Source: Bryoerythrophyllum caledonicum (taxonomy: Eukaryota > Streptophyta > Bryopsida > Pottiales > Pottiaceae). From it: DNA of 64,000 bases. Location of the stretch: NCBI GenBank assembly GCA_963971425.1, contig OZ020517.1, forward strand, positions 31,778,734 through 31,842,733, written 5' to 3'. Of this stretch, positions 34,701 to 42,827 are shown piece after piece. The position numbers and the translations under genes were made by a program. Numbering within the stretch: the first letter of the stretch is position 1; each line of letters begins with the position of its first letter. The notes beneath the pieces were generated by a model. That model ran no database searches, had not been told where the DNA came from, and saw only the letters and a list, made by a program, of their open reading frames with translations.

Positions 34701-35667
34701 TTGTGGTTGTTTTTGTTTTAGTAGTGTATGGATGTATGTATGATTGGTTGTATTTTATCTTGGTTGTTTTTGTCCGTGTGCATATGTAACTATTAGGTTT
34801 ACCACTATTTGTATGTGGGTTTATGTTGGTTTTTAAAGTGGCTTTTAAGTCCTTTTTTTCATATGCGATGTTATTATATACTTTGTGGTTTGTACAATTG
34901 TTTGTTTTGGTGTTTGTATTAGTATTTGGTATGAGATATGTTTTGGCATTCTTTTTGTGCGAAGCGGGGTGTCTTTCTAATATGTTCGGCATGGGTCTTG
35001 GGTTAGTCTCCATGTCTCCTCCAATTAATATTAGTAGTTTGTAGTAGATGGGTTTTTTGTTTTGTTTTAGAATTTTTTGTTTTTGAATGTGGCTTTGGTA
35101 TTTGTGTTTTTTTGATTGTATGTGTTTGTCTTTGTATGTGTGTATGTATATGTATGTATTTCGTTGATGGTGTGTGGTTGTCTTTGTGTGTGTGTATGTA
35201 GTTTTATGTGGTATTATATTAGTAATCTTTTGTATGTTTGTATTAGTGTATGTCACGGTTTTTGTCTTGGTATTTGTATCAGTATCTTTGTTAGTGTTTG
35301 TGTTAGTATTCGTATGAGTACACGTACCAATATTTGTATTGGTATTTGCATTTGTATAAATATAGGTATTTGTATTTATATACATACTAGTATGTGTATC
35401 AGTATACGTACCAGTATTTGTATTCGTATATTTATAAGTATACTCATCGGTGTATGTATCAGTATAAGTGTCAATATACGTATCAGTATACGTACTCGTA
35501 TATTGAAATAATGAGTTTTCTAAAAGATTTCTTTCTAAACATATCTTGTCTAAAAATAAGATTTCTAAAAACAGATTGATATTTATTTCAATCAGATTCG
35601 TATATATTCTTACTTTTATTAGAATTTCTATTTTTAGTAAGTCTATTTTTGGCACCTTCGGCGCCAA
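28762..35667 (-). CDS. LINE ORF with 2A-like motif, endonuclease and reverse transcriptase (2301 codons)
   Basis: The frame opens at TTG, with no ATG there. Order: Thr-alternating low-complexity tract (to about 35200), HHQRNTYIYIHTY block, first 2A-like motif GGDMETNPRP (degenerate, 34993-35022), linker, second GGDIETNPGP (canonical, 34483-34512), unknown region, AP-endonuclease (about 33845-33060; YIITWNASS, IQETKL, CGDFNRD, NSDHSPI), RT (about 32290-31150; NKAPGPDRIP, LYVDFKNAFGSIDH, GTIQGDTLSP, YAADD-type motif seen as YADD at 31423-31434), maturase-like thumb, His/Pro-rich linker, a module at about 29570-29260, and the start of RNase H (YYTDGS). It ends at TAA 28762-28764. It would nick target DNA and prime reverse transcription. 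Confidence 0.9.
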   Translation of the reverse strand: MAPKVPKIDLLKIEILIKVRIYTNLIEININLFLEILFLDKICLERNLLENSLFQYTSTYTDTYIDTYTDTYTDEYTYKYTNTNTGTYTDTHTSMYINTNTYIYTNANTNTNIGTCTHTNTNTNTNKDTDTNTKTKTVTYTNTNIQKITNIIPHKTTYTHTKTTTHHQRNTYIYIHTYKDKHIQSKKHKYQSHIQKQKILKQNKKPIYYKLLILIGGDMETNPRPMPNILERHPASHKKNAKTYLIPNTNTNTKTNNCTNHKVYNNIAYEKKDLKATLKTNINPHTNSGKPNSYICTRTKTTKIKYNQSYIHPYTTKTKTTTKNTWTKNKLKTKTTTPTKKINKPTTHTQNTNIHLPPNQQVINNTTKPLKYTTKHIYHKLLLLLGGDIETNPGPMPNILKRHPTSHKKNAKIYFIPNTIKLQPEYEHIAKPFAPFLKNTHTLHHIHNTSHPNIAQYIQQKNTHPPPHILYALIITTHPNIDECNQLLNPQNWNTITWTNTLLQTLLTLQNPPERHIYTPHPYTEFLVDNQNIINHENSIHKRLYDFLHSQDIPPSNDIIKLKFPYLPNNLISESLKCLDPIPEYTHPPPPLPYIPPQNQNQNIRPNQENTYIITWNASSLNTALPSLQTLVANTDTPPALIVIQETKLTATKSTKYIQNIFQDYKLIFNNTHALTRCMQQRRPYTPGRGGLLTLIHKKYTFPGNINKIPTPMHISPYIQIIKITNHPLQSWIIFHMYMPSHPEDTRFLLDIQNTITTHINNHPNHTYLLCGDFNRDIALIGRQNGNHHTPPQNIDYQWRCFTENLNFTYINTDTQFSRQGGYNYSDWSLIDGFYINTNNNTQYTSTTNKDIILNSDHSPIQLHIPNNTLISRTPTIPNKDTIRILNPIPKTNIEKFNTKFFEENTIQIDSLINTLEINSQLTQAQWQEACHSLDKLINKISDTLEQTCRAHPIPQMTNKTSQQGGYLPRKLAKTWKQHLTTYHTIRKTIRIVKNNPQWRNHPIHNELLNIQHIQIPTPPPPDLPHDTWIKDITIIAKNANIQARKIITKYTKENIKKAISKYRQLYEISPKKINKKVFKNLESPPMDCIKDQYNNILTSPEDIANEIFNQQTKTNRPTVLTCNYQPQHTIECTCAIRQYPWHDLDGYTLDKRGEPEIPLHKYLNRATYDTCLQNLGNNKAPGPDRIPNSILKNMPPRFHKLLFLFFSHCYKQKQIPNSWKISTTILLYKKGDPSMLPNHRPITLANTMYKLFTSTLTHILSSYGEKFKILHDSQEGFRAERSTARQIQTIIAALEDAKFTNQDIYILYVDFKNAFGSIDHARLLAIMSDLGYPKEATTLVGNIYSQSSTCYIGEHFGKTKPIPIQRGTIQGDTLSPYLFIIFLEPLLRWLERGNNGYTFGTSQVTINSAAYADDLATKTNKIKSIQIQLHKIDRYCKWTGMDVGVPKCAATGCPNKSKLNPTTFKALMQTSNINYRNQPIPILHQNEPYIYLGTNLVPSLKWKIQIHTTTTKLIKQCKELTTCPATMKQKIKMVDTVLRSGVAYSFYGVPYSMPAIKKFDQKIIAIQKTICGLPKCMSNVITQLPRNLFGLEAFSLKNAYLRCIGEQLQNALNDKGRLGKIYNGLTHYILAQYGGAENIPRIKKSDCIRSPITRTFFLLKHIAKVHLKSTLPNFLINPTTLETLWRQETLNHNTLNAQLSQKLLQKLLSKNIFELAQITLPNGTHIMNNEDFKTYHFTPSKLLKSALNIAKQLFCHQTCPNICRTPCNIHLYSHILKDSFITLNNNINPRNIPTPINPANPPHTYHPRPHPPTYIPKNPTTYPINNIIHHKHIQHTDTNNIQNTYTKYLCQWQHNDNTYNKWLPQRDLFPRHDTNTSTHNTEKLKQYYQKIQNKTYADIILAHHPQEQFPDSRSVTPPIIIPLLNIYTTECNPENDILTSSNAIQIDNNQAHLYEENGRHLHTISITRLQWLWKQYHTKFQTPTNIEPTTQPFETELIWLYQRYKYRIPKADPLKNAQYTIPTPILDSLISSFNIEHSYFSSPITCPTKLNKFYSPYERDKIFGSLGKAFDPKWIGNGIAHPHNEKDMEQAIHWARLAAKHDPNNTKTIIITPNNNWYQNNNQHSNPFPDSHIIAIFEADTITYVEPNIPPELKKPRTEPSTLQILCVHHQNQAIGSLEQLGELTSITDNLDIQRPYTKPAQPTPIQTPVNKSKKWSKLNYINNTLNYSVIPPSLPDYPTHTTPKFNPAHSYYTDGSFKPPEQISPGSWRREKAGYGIYNATKEIKLAKRLHGLQNILRA
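34483..34540 (-). other. 2A-like ribosome-skipping motif (canonical)
   Basis: Encodes LLLLLGGDIETNPGP followed by Met. The D-[VI]-E-x-N-P-G-P consensus is complete, preceded by the hydrophobic stretch usual for 2A. Such motifs make the ribosome skip a peptide bond between Gly and Pro. Here that would separate the N-terminal tract from the endonuclease-RT protein. Activity is inferred from the motif. Confidence 0.85.
34993..35050 (-). other. Degenerate upstream copy of the 2A-like motif
   Basis: Encodes LLILIGGDMETNPRP with the same flanks (MPNILERHPASHKKNAK against MPNILKRHPTSHKKNAK in the intact copy). The Gly of the required NPGP is Arg, and Ile is Met. The skipping step should fail here. 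The two copies lie about 510 bp apart and come from a duplication. Confidence 0.85.
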
Positions 35668-37048
35668 TCCGGCCGGCGAAACAAATAACCCCCCTTCTAT
35701 TTTTTCTATTTTTAGTACTGTTGTTTGTAAATATTTTCTTATTACTCATATTCTTATGATAATTATTTCTCACTACTAATTTGGTTAATTTTCCATCCCT
35801 TATTTTTGATTTCTTTAAAAGGCATACTCTATTTTTAGTGCTATTGTTTCTTGCTATGTTCTTATTATTTGTATTCGTATAATAATTATTTCTCATTACT
35901 AATTTGGTTATTTTTCCATCCCTTGTTTTTGATTTTCTTAGGAAGGATATTCTATTTTTAGTACAACATTTTCTTCCTATGTACTTATTATTTGAATTCT
36001 TATGATAATGGTTTTTTCCCTTACCCTTTATATTCTTCTTACATATTCTCTCCGATTTTGTTCTTTTATATTTAGTACTACTTGTTCTATTTGAAACCTT
36101 TGAAATTTTATAAATATCTATCTTCTTTTGTTTTAGAATTTTTTGTATGTGGCTTTGGTATCTTGTTTTTTGTTTATTTGATTGTATGTATTTGTTTTTA
36201 TATGTGTGTGTGTATATGTATGTATTTCTTTTATGGTGTATATTTGATTTTGTATATGTATGTGTATATGTATTTGTATATGTATTTGTATTAATTTTTA
36301 TATTAGTTTTCATACGTGTGTTTGTATTAGTATGCACCTCGTTATTTGTCTTGGTGTTTGTGTTCATTTTTGTATCTGTATTTATATCAATATTCGTAAT
36401 AGTATTTGTACCAGTATTAGTGTCTGTATCGGTTTTAATGCTTGTATTAGTATTGGTATTAGTATTGGTATCAGAATATGTTCGAGTATATTTATTACTG
36501 TATGTACCAGTATATGTACTGGTATTCGTATCAGAATATGTATCCGTATTCACATCAGTATACATACCAGTATTCGTATCCGTGTTTGTATCAGTATTTG
36601 TGGTAGTATATGTAGCAGCGTATGTACCTGTATTAGTATCGGTATTTGTACTAGTACTTGTATTATATTTTGTACTAAATGTCGTATAGTATTCAAGTTT
36701 TGTGTATGATTTACGATGTTTTTTTTTGTTATAGGTGTTTTTTGTACAATAATTACTGGTATAGTATTGAATATAGTTTTTGAGGTATTTCGTATAGTAT
36801 TTGTATTGAATATAGTATTGAATACAGTATTTGTATTTTGTATAGTCCCATATATGGTGTAGCCTATGTATTCTAGTATGGTGTATGTACTTTGTATAGT
36901 TCTTAGTACTGTGTACTTGTTTCGTATTTATATACTTGTCTACTATTATATATGTAATTAGCTTTCTATATGAATACTCTACTCCGTATTGTATTTTGTA
37001 GTATACTATAGAGATGATATGTTTTGCTATGTGGTCCTTGTAGTTCAC
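35588..37048 (-). CDS. LINE low-complexity ORF (about 486 aa)
   Basis: Open frame with no ATG at its start (it opens with GTG within the ORF1 stop context), so translation would need reinitiation, frameshifting or an internal Met. Tyr/Lys/His-rich at first, then about 130 residues of alternating Thr (TDTNTGTYAATYTTTNTDTN and so on), then HHKRNTYIYTHTYKNKY, and a basic Asn/Lys-rich tail. The Thr tract and HHKRNTYIY block are repeated in the next ORF, so this is a diverged duplicate of the start of that ORF. It has no 2A-like motif of its own. It may be a real N-terminal protein or simply duplicated leader. Confidence 0.45.
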   Translation of the reverse strand: MNYKDHIAKHIISIVYYKIQYGVEYSYRKLITYIIVDKYINTKQVHSTKNYTKYIHHTRIHRLHHIWDYTKYKYCIQYYIQYKYYTKYLKNYIQYYTSNYCTKNTYNKKKHRKSYTKLEYYTTFSTKYNTSTSTNTDTNTGTYAATYTTTNTDTNTDTNTGMYTDVNTDTYSDTNTSTYTGTYSNKYTRTYSDTNTNTNTNTSIKTDTDTNTGTNTITNIDINTDTKMNTNTKTNNEVHTNTNTRMKTNIKINTNTYTNTYTHTYTKSNIHHKRNTYIYTHTYKNKYIQSNKQKTRYQSHIQKILKQKKIDIYKISKVSNRTSSTKYKRTKSERICKKNIKGKGKNHYHKNSNNKYIGRKCCTKNRISFLRKSKTRDGKITKLVMRNNYYTNTNNKNIARNNSTKNRVCLLKKSKIRDGKLTKLVVRNNYHKNMSNKKIFTNNSTKNRKNRRGVICFAGRIGAEGAKNRLTKNRNSNKSKNIYESD

Positions 37049-38664
37049 ATGTTTGGCCGGTTTTCTTCGATTCTTGAATTGTTGACTCTTCCCGTGAATG
37101 CTCTCATACTTTGGAGGGTGATTAGCATTGATTCTTGGATGCCCTCCATTTGAGTCTTCAATTCATCGTGTAGTTTGTCGGTGTACTCCTTGTTCTCTTG
37201 CCTTAGTTTCTTGTTGTTCTCCTCCAATAACTCCACTATGTCCTTCTTGGTGATGGACTCACTCTTCTCTTGCATGTTAAACGTGGAGATGGTGTTAACA
37301 ATTGCGGTGTTGATATCTTCGAACCCGAACTCCTTCACTTGTTCGGCGGTAGGGGGGTCAACCCCCTCTAGGCTTCTTCTATGCGGTGCGAACTCCACAA
37401 AGTTTCCCCCTATCTCGTGAGTTTTCTTCACAAAAGTCCTATACACTATGGGGTTAGCACAAAGGACATTGGCACTACCGTTGTGGTGAGTGCCATTGTC
37501 CCGATGAAACCAAATGGAGCGCACATTAGTACCTCCCATGACATTGTATATTGCATGGGTGGTGTTTGCAAGGTCTAAACGGATAGGGAGGGGAGATAAA
37601 GTTAGTGTTAAAGCATCCTTTCGAGACTTGGTTTCAAAAATACCTTTTGGTCCTTTGGTGTCAAGGACTTGTCTTGCTTCCAAGACTTCACTTCGCATGG
37701 TGATGTGATGTGCTAGTATCTTCTTCATTTGTTGAGGAGTGGTGGCAATGACAAATGCGTGTGAGTCTCCAATAGCTTTTTGGACGCTCGAAATCTCAAA
37801 CTTGTGGCCACGGTGGAAGCTATTGCCAAGTATCTCTTTAAAGAGTACTTGAGCGGAAACCCCTATCAAGGTATCACACTTGATCTTCACGGAGAGGTTA
37901 GATCCTTTGGCAATGCCATGATAGGACTTGCACACTTTCCCAACTACATACTCATCATCAATAGTTAGAATAAAGGGCCTAAGACCCTTGAGTAGCATTA
38001 GACCATCAATCTCCGGTTTGAGGAGATGCAACTTAATGTTCCCGGCCCACACTCCTTTAGTTTTCCCATTCTTAATGCTTAGGCATTGGATGGCAATTGG
38101 ATCAATAAGGTCCTTACCTAAAGCAATGTTCATTTTCTTTAGTCTGTCTTCAACCATTTTTTTGACTACATCATGCATGAGTGGATTTTTAGGTGTTTCA
38201 AAGACGATGGCAATATGAAAGTCAAGGGAGAGGCCAGAATTCTCACAAGTTTTGATGTCAAAGGGCACTTGGGTGATGTTGAAATGTTGGCTAATCCCGT
38301 CGCTTGTTGTCATGGGGTAAAGCATTTGTGGGATTCGGGGGAAGGCCACCCTTGCGTTGCATACTTCCTTAGCCTCATCCGCCTTCATTCCCCTTGTGAC
38401 CATGTCCTCTATGGATTCACCGCTATACAATTCTTCGGCACCATCTTCCACCGCCAAGGTCTCCATGTCTTGGAAACCTAGCCAAAATTTAAACTTTGAA
38501 AATTCTGGGTCTTGGAGGGGCTTACCTTTTTCTGAAGTCGAAACTTTACTCTTCTTGTGGTTGCTGGTTACTGTTGTGCCCTTCTTTGGTGCTCTAATGG
38601 GGCTTTCTTCCAAACCCTCCATGTTGTCGTTGCTACAGTCAGACCTCCTGGAATTCCCTGCCAT
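37045..38664 (-). CDS. LINE ORF1 protein (539 aa)
   Basis: Starts with ATG (38664-38662), MAGNSRRSDCSNDNMEG. The basic N-terminus is followed by a globular middle with no motif I can assign with certainty (for example GVWAGNIKLHLLKPEIDGLM and SHAFVIATTPQQMKKILAHH, which may be RRM-like folds). The C-terminus has a coiled coil (VELLEENNKKLRQENKEYTD) and a short basic tail ending ENRPNM. ORF1 proteins of LINEs bind element RNA and often trimerise through a coiled coil; a chaperone role is inferred from position. The stop TGA overlaps the next frame (ATGTGA). No internal break is seen. Confidence 0.75.
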   Translation of the reverse strand: MAGNSRRSDCSNDNMEGLEESPIRAPKKGTTVTSNHKKSKVSTSEKGKPLQDPEFSKFKFWLGFQDMETLAVEDGAEELYSGESIEDMVTRGMKADEAKEVCNARVAFPRIPQMLYPMTTSDGISQHFNITQVPFDIKTCENSGLSLDFHIAIVFETPKNPLMHDVVKKMVEDRLKKMNIALGKDLIDPIAIQCLSIKNGKTKGVWAGNIKLHLLKPEIDGLMLLKGLRPFILTIDDEYVVGKVCKSYHGIAKGSNLSVKIKCDTLIGVSAQVLFKEILGNSFHRGHKFEISSVQKAIGDSHAFVIATTPQQMKKILAHHITMRSEVLEARQVLDTKGPKGIFETKSRKDALTLTLSPLPIRLDLANTTHAIYNVMGGTNVRSIWFHRDNGTHHNGSANVLCANPIVYRTFVKKTHEIGGNFVEFAPHRRSLEGVDPPTAEQVKEFGFEDINTAIVNTISTFNMQEKSESITKKDIVELLEENNKKLRQENKEYTDKLHDELKTQMEGIQESMLITLQSMRAFTGRVNNSRIEENRPNM

Positions 38665-39460
38665 GCCTCTAGGACAATATGGGAGGTCGCTGTGGCTTAT
38701 TGGGAGGTCGTACTGAAAGGTAGGGAGGTCGTTGTGGCGTTTTGGGAGGTCGCTGGGGAGGGGTTGATAGGTCGCAAGTGTGTTTTCGTGGGTCGCAGGG
38801 TGGGTTTTACTGGCCGTTGGGAGGGTCGAGGGTACTGGGAGGGGGGTCGCAGTTGGTTGTCTACGGGGGGGAGTGTGGTGAGGGAGCGTTGTTGGTGTTG
38901 GGTTATCTGGTTTGTTTTCTGTGGGGAGAAGGTGGAGGAGGGTTCTGTGGTGGGAGAGACTGGGTTTGTAGTGTGCGGGGAGAGAGAGGGGGGAGGTTGT
39001 GGGCAGGAGGGATTTTACTATGTTTCCTGTTTGTGTGTATTCGAGATCAGAGGGGAGGGGGGAGACTCTACTTCTGCAGGTGTGGGCTGGGGAGAGGTTT
39101 CCAAGTGGGGGGGTCTGCTCGGGTTCGAGTGTAGGGGGGTCTGTGTGGATTCAGGATCTGGGAAGAGGGGGTGGACTGTTTCACTACGCGGGTGTGTGGG
39201 GGAGGATCTGCTGTGGATGGGACAGATGGAGAAGATCGAGAGAGGTTGTGCGGTGGGAGGGTTTGGGGGGGGGCGAGGTAGGCAGGAGGGTGGAAAAGGA
39301 AGTTGAGTCGAGGAAGGTAGGGAGGGGAATTGAGGCGGGAGAGGGAGGGGAGCTGAGGTACAGAGGAGGGGGTATGTGGATGGGCTTTGGGTGAGGAGTG
39401 AGAGAGAGGGCGATAGAAATCAAATGAGGGCGAGTGTAGAAGAGAACCTGCAAGGTCTCG
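38665..39460 (-). promoter_or_regulatory. Probable LINE 5' UTR with GGGAGGTCG repeats
   Basis: Strongly strand-biased (G-rich on plus). Near 38686-38760 a motif GGGAGGTCG(C/T)TGTGGC recurs about four times with a roughly 25-bp spacing. Tandem repeats ahead of ORF1 are common in LINE promoters. The 5' end is not defined. Confidence 0.45.
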
Positions 39461-41101
39461 CTCTCGTCCTCGCGCGTCGCCTTGTGTTCGTTGCTGGTCT
39501 TCGGAGCTTTTGTGTCCGCCTTCTGATGGTCTTCTCTTGTATTTGTGCTGCCTTGTCTTGTGTTGTTCTGGTTCGCTTCTTTTGTTTCGAGCTGGCAGTG
39601 AATTTTGTTGATTCTCTCTTCTGTCCTTGCAGGTTGGCTGCTGCGATTCTGTTCCTGCCTTTTTTGAGTCGAATCTCCTCGGATCTAGCTGCAGTTTTGG
39701 ATCCAAACAAAGTTCTTTCGATGTGCAAGTATATACTGCTTCTTTTTATCTATTAGCTGTGTTCGTTTTTTATTTTGTTTTTCTAGGGTTTTGTTAGGAT
39801 TTTTTTGTTTAGTACGAATGTGGCAGCTACGTATTGTGTTTATGTTTTTATGGGCTACTACTATTGATTTTACTAGTAATTTTGATCTGTTATACACCTG
39901 CTTATGGTACGTTTTCTGTTTTTTATACTGAATATGCGAGCTGTAATAATTGACGGTGTTAGCAAACTTACCAGGGATTTCTGTCGTGGGGTTTTGATGG
40001 TGATTGTTGTTTCGGTTGGGCCTGCTTGGCTGTTGTAGTTGAATTCGGTTGCCTCTGCAGCGGGGTCTTTCGATCTTGGAGTTGAATTTGCTTGTGGTTC
40101 TACAGCAGCTTCGCCTAACGTGTCTCGTTTCTGTGCAGGTTTTCGTCTTGTTCGCAGTCTTCAGCGGTTGCACTCCGGCCTGGGACTTCCAGCTTGGCGC
40201 TTCCGGATTTCTGCTTCTTCGTATCAGTTCAGCGTTAGATCCTGTGTCACTTCTGCACAGTATGATTGTATGTAGTGGGCCTGGTTCGCTGGTTAGCAGT
40301 CTAGTTAGGATTATCTGTACTGATGTATGCTAGGGTGATGTTAAGATTGTATGTCTCCTGCTCTACGGATTCGTCTGTGTCCAAACGGTATTTTGTTGCT
40401 TGAGAGTTGTCATTCTGGTTTTCAAGAAGTTCTATGTGTGTGAGAGTGCTGTGTCTATCATGGCTAAGTGTGTGTACTAGAGGGCATTCTATTGGTACTA
40501 GTGTGAGTCTAAGGTGTACTAGAAAAAAGCAAGCAAAATACACTACAACTAGGATAAGCAACAATGAAAGTAAGGTGTATGGGTAAGAGATAGCCTGGTA
40601 TAGTGCGCAGTAGCTCTTGAGCTCGGATTTGCTAGTCCTTCCTCCAATGTTGTATGTTGTGGCGCTGGTTTGGAGGGTGTGGGACTTGTGGGCGGCTTGC
40701 AGATCTGGGAACTCTCTCAGATTGCGGTAGTCAAGTATGATGATACTTTGAAGAGTAGATCTGTGTCCAACACGAGTCCCAAGCTTTCAGATCTAAAACT
40801 CTCCACAGATCCTACTTCAAATCACCTCGATCACCTCACTAAAACCTCAGATCTGGAGCTTGTGAGCCTTTCCAACACTGCCTGCTTCCCAGGCCTAACC
40901 CTAGAACCAAATCAGATGCAAAATAGGGGCTCCCAACAAGGTCCAGCACTCCTTGTATCCTACAATGTTTGATTTGAGACTAAGTCCCACACTCCCCCTC
41001 ACCAGAGATTACGGAGCTCACTCAGCCATCAAGTCGCCACTTGCTCACAAATGAACGGAGGTTGTACAAATATAGGCAGAGGAGTCCTTGTCAAATATTT
41101 T
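39461..41101. other. Unassigned region between LINE and Helitron
   Basis: T-rich stretches resembling plant leaders or introns, but no gene supported. A weak inverted pair GTGTGGGACTT (about 40677) and AAGTCCCACAC (about 40983) brackets 320 bp and may mark a small MITE. Confidence 0.35.
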
Positions 41102-41664
41102 TTAACCCCTAAAGTTCTTTGACAATTAAACACCCAGACCCATTGAAAATTGCCAGTTTCAATGCATTCAACACAAAATGCAAATAAATGCATTTTTTAC
41201 ATATCTAACGGTATGATCTTGAACATGGATTGTACAAGTGTGTGTGGTAAAAAATTTGGTCAAATTGCCCGCACGGATTGAAAGATATTAGCCTTTGAAA
41301 TGAGACATAAACCTATTTTGAGGTCATACTAAACATTTTCAGCAAACTTTGACCACCTTTTATGGCAAATTTTTGCACTACGGGCTATGATTTTCAAATT
41401 TTAACTAAAAAAAGATAATGTTAAGCGCATATGCACCAAATTTTAGAAGTAGAAGAGGGGTAGAAGATGTCCTTCAAAATCCTGCAATGTAACTATGTAT
41501 TGTGAATTAATAATGCACTAACAAGTTTTGCATATAACATGTCCTCATATTTTTGGAACTCAAAAATATCTATTGTAGATGCAAAGATTTCCATTTCCTT
41601 ACCGAGAGAAAAATTTTAATTTAAAAATTGAACCAAAATTCTAATTTCTATCATACGAGTAAAA
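41102..41664. mobile_element. Left part of a TTAA-type MITE, interrupted by the Helitron
   Basis: Starts TTAACCCCTAAAGTTC and holds divergent versions of the family blocks (CGCACGGATTGAAAG, ATTTTAGAAGTAGAAGAGGGG). It stops where the Helitron begins at 41665. I do not see a clear right end after the Helitron. Confidence 0.6.
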
Positions 41665-42827
41665 TCATAAGCCCCGTCAGCTATACTTTTACTTTTACTT
41701 TTATGTTTACTTTTACTTTTACATTTACTTTTATGTTTACTTCTACTTTTACTTTAATTTTAAATTTCAATTTTACTTTTACTTTTACTTTTTACTGTAG
41801 CATTTTTTAGTGAGCCGTTTTGAAATTTGAACGTTGAGTTTGTAGGTGTGCAATCTAAAGTGCGTGTTACAATTTGTGCTTACCCAAAACAAATATGAAG
41901 CTCCTGATTACAATTTTGAAGCTCTTGATTACAAACTTTGTGTTGAGAATTGGAAATTGCAAATTGTAAGTTGTAAGTTGGAAGTTAGAAGTTGAAAGTT
42001 GGAGTTGGAAGTTGGAAGTTGGTTGATGTGATCTTGGAGGTTGGAAGATGGAGTTGGAGTTACAAAAATCAAGTTGTTCAAGAAATTTGAGGTGAGAGAA
42101 ATTTGCACTTTTTGGTCATTTTTGATTTTGGGTAATCATAAAATCAAGTTTTCAAACATTAAACTTTCTAATCAAGTTGAAATCAAGTGGAAATTTAGTT
42201 CTAAAACACAAAAAACCAAACAAAAAAACAAAAAACATCAAGATTTCAAAAACGAGTTGTTGCTGATGTGCACAGTTCAATACTGTGCACATCGCATAAA
42301 CTTTTACTTTTACTTTTTTTTCTCTCTCTCCTTGTGTACAGTTCTGTGATGTGCACATTGCATAAACTTTTTTTTTTTAAAAATTAAATTTTAATTTTTT
42401 TTTTAAAAATTCACTTTCATGTGTGTAGCCATGTGTTGTGCACATCGCAAAATTTATTTTTGTGTTTAATTTTAATGAATTAATTAATTTTTGGGAGGGG
42501 AGGTGTGGGACAATCTTTTTATTGAAGCTCAATCATTACAAAGTTTAGGATTATGAAAGATATAAGTTTTAGTTCTAACAATATGAATTCTAACGTAGAC
42601 TTGAAATTGTTGAGTAAGTTTAGTTTTGAAATTTGGTAAGTGGAGTTCTTAAACATTAAAGTTTCAAATGGAAATTCCATGTTAGAATGCAAAAATTTTA
42701 GAACCTAATTTATTTTTTCTTTCAAATGTAGTGCATTGAAGGCAAATTTTTTGGAGTAGAGTGAATTTTCTTGGAGCACAAGCGTACAAAGGTACTATCA
42801 AGAACCTTACTTTTGTGAGTTTATGAA

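Larger units (their letters stand above)
27161..38664 (-). mobile_element. Long LINE (non-LTR retrotransposon) with 2A-like motif and RNase H
   Basis: From the 5' side on the minus strand: ORF1 (38664-37045), a low-complexity ORF (37048-35588), a 2301-codon ORF with 2A-like motif, AP endonuclease, RT, an extra module and the start of RNase H (35667-28762), the rest of RNase H plus a zinc knuckle (28758-27445), a 280-base 3' UTR, a hairpin (27175-27199) and a (TTC)4-like tail (27161-27174). At more than 11 kb it is very long for a LINE. Frames are almost free of damage, unlike the Ty3 element and the Helitron, so the insertion is probably young. The 5' UTR may extend to about 39450. Confidence 0.9.

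Noticed and set aside
39068-39706. 212-codon minus-strand open frame upstream of the LINE
   Set aside because: It is Pro/Ser/Arg low-complexity sequence from a G-rich strand, with no conserved pattern.
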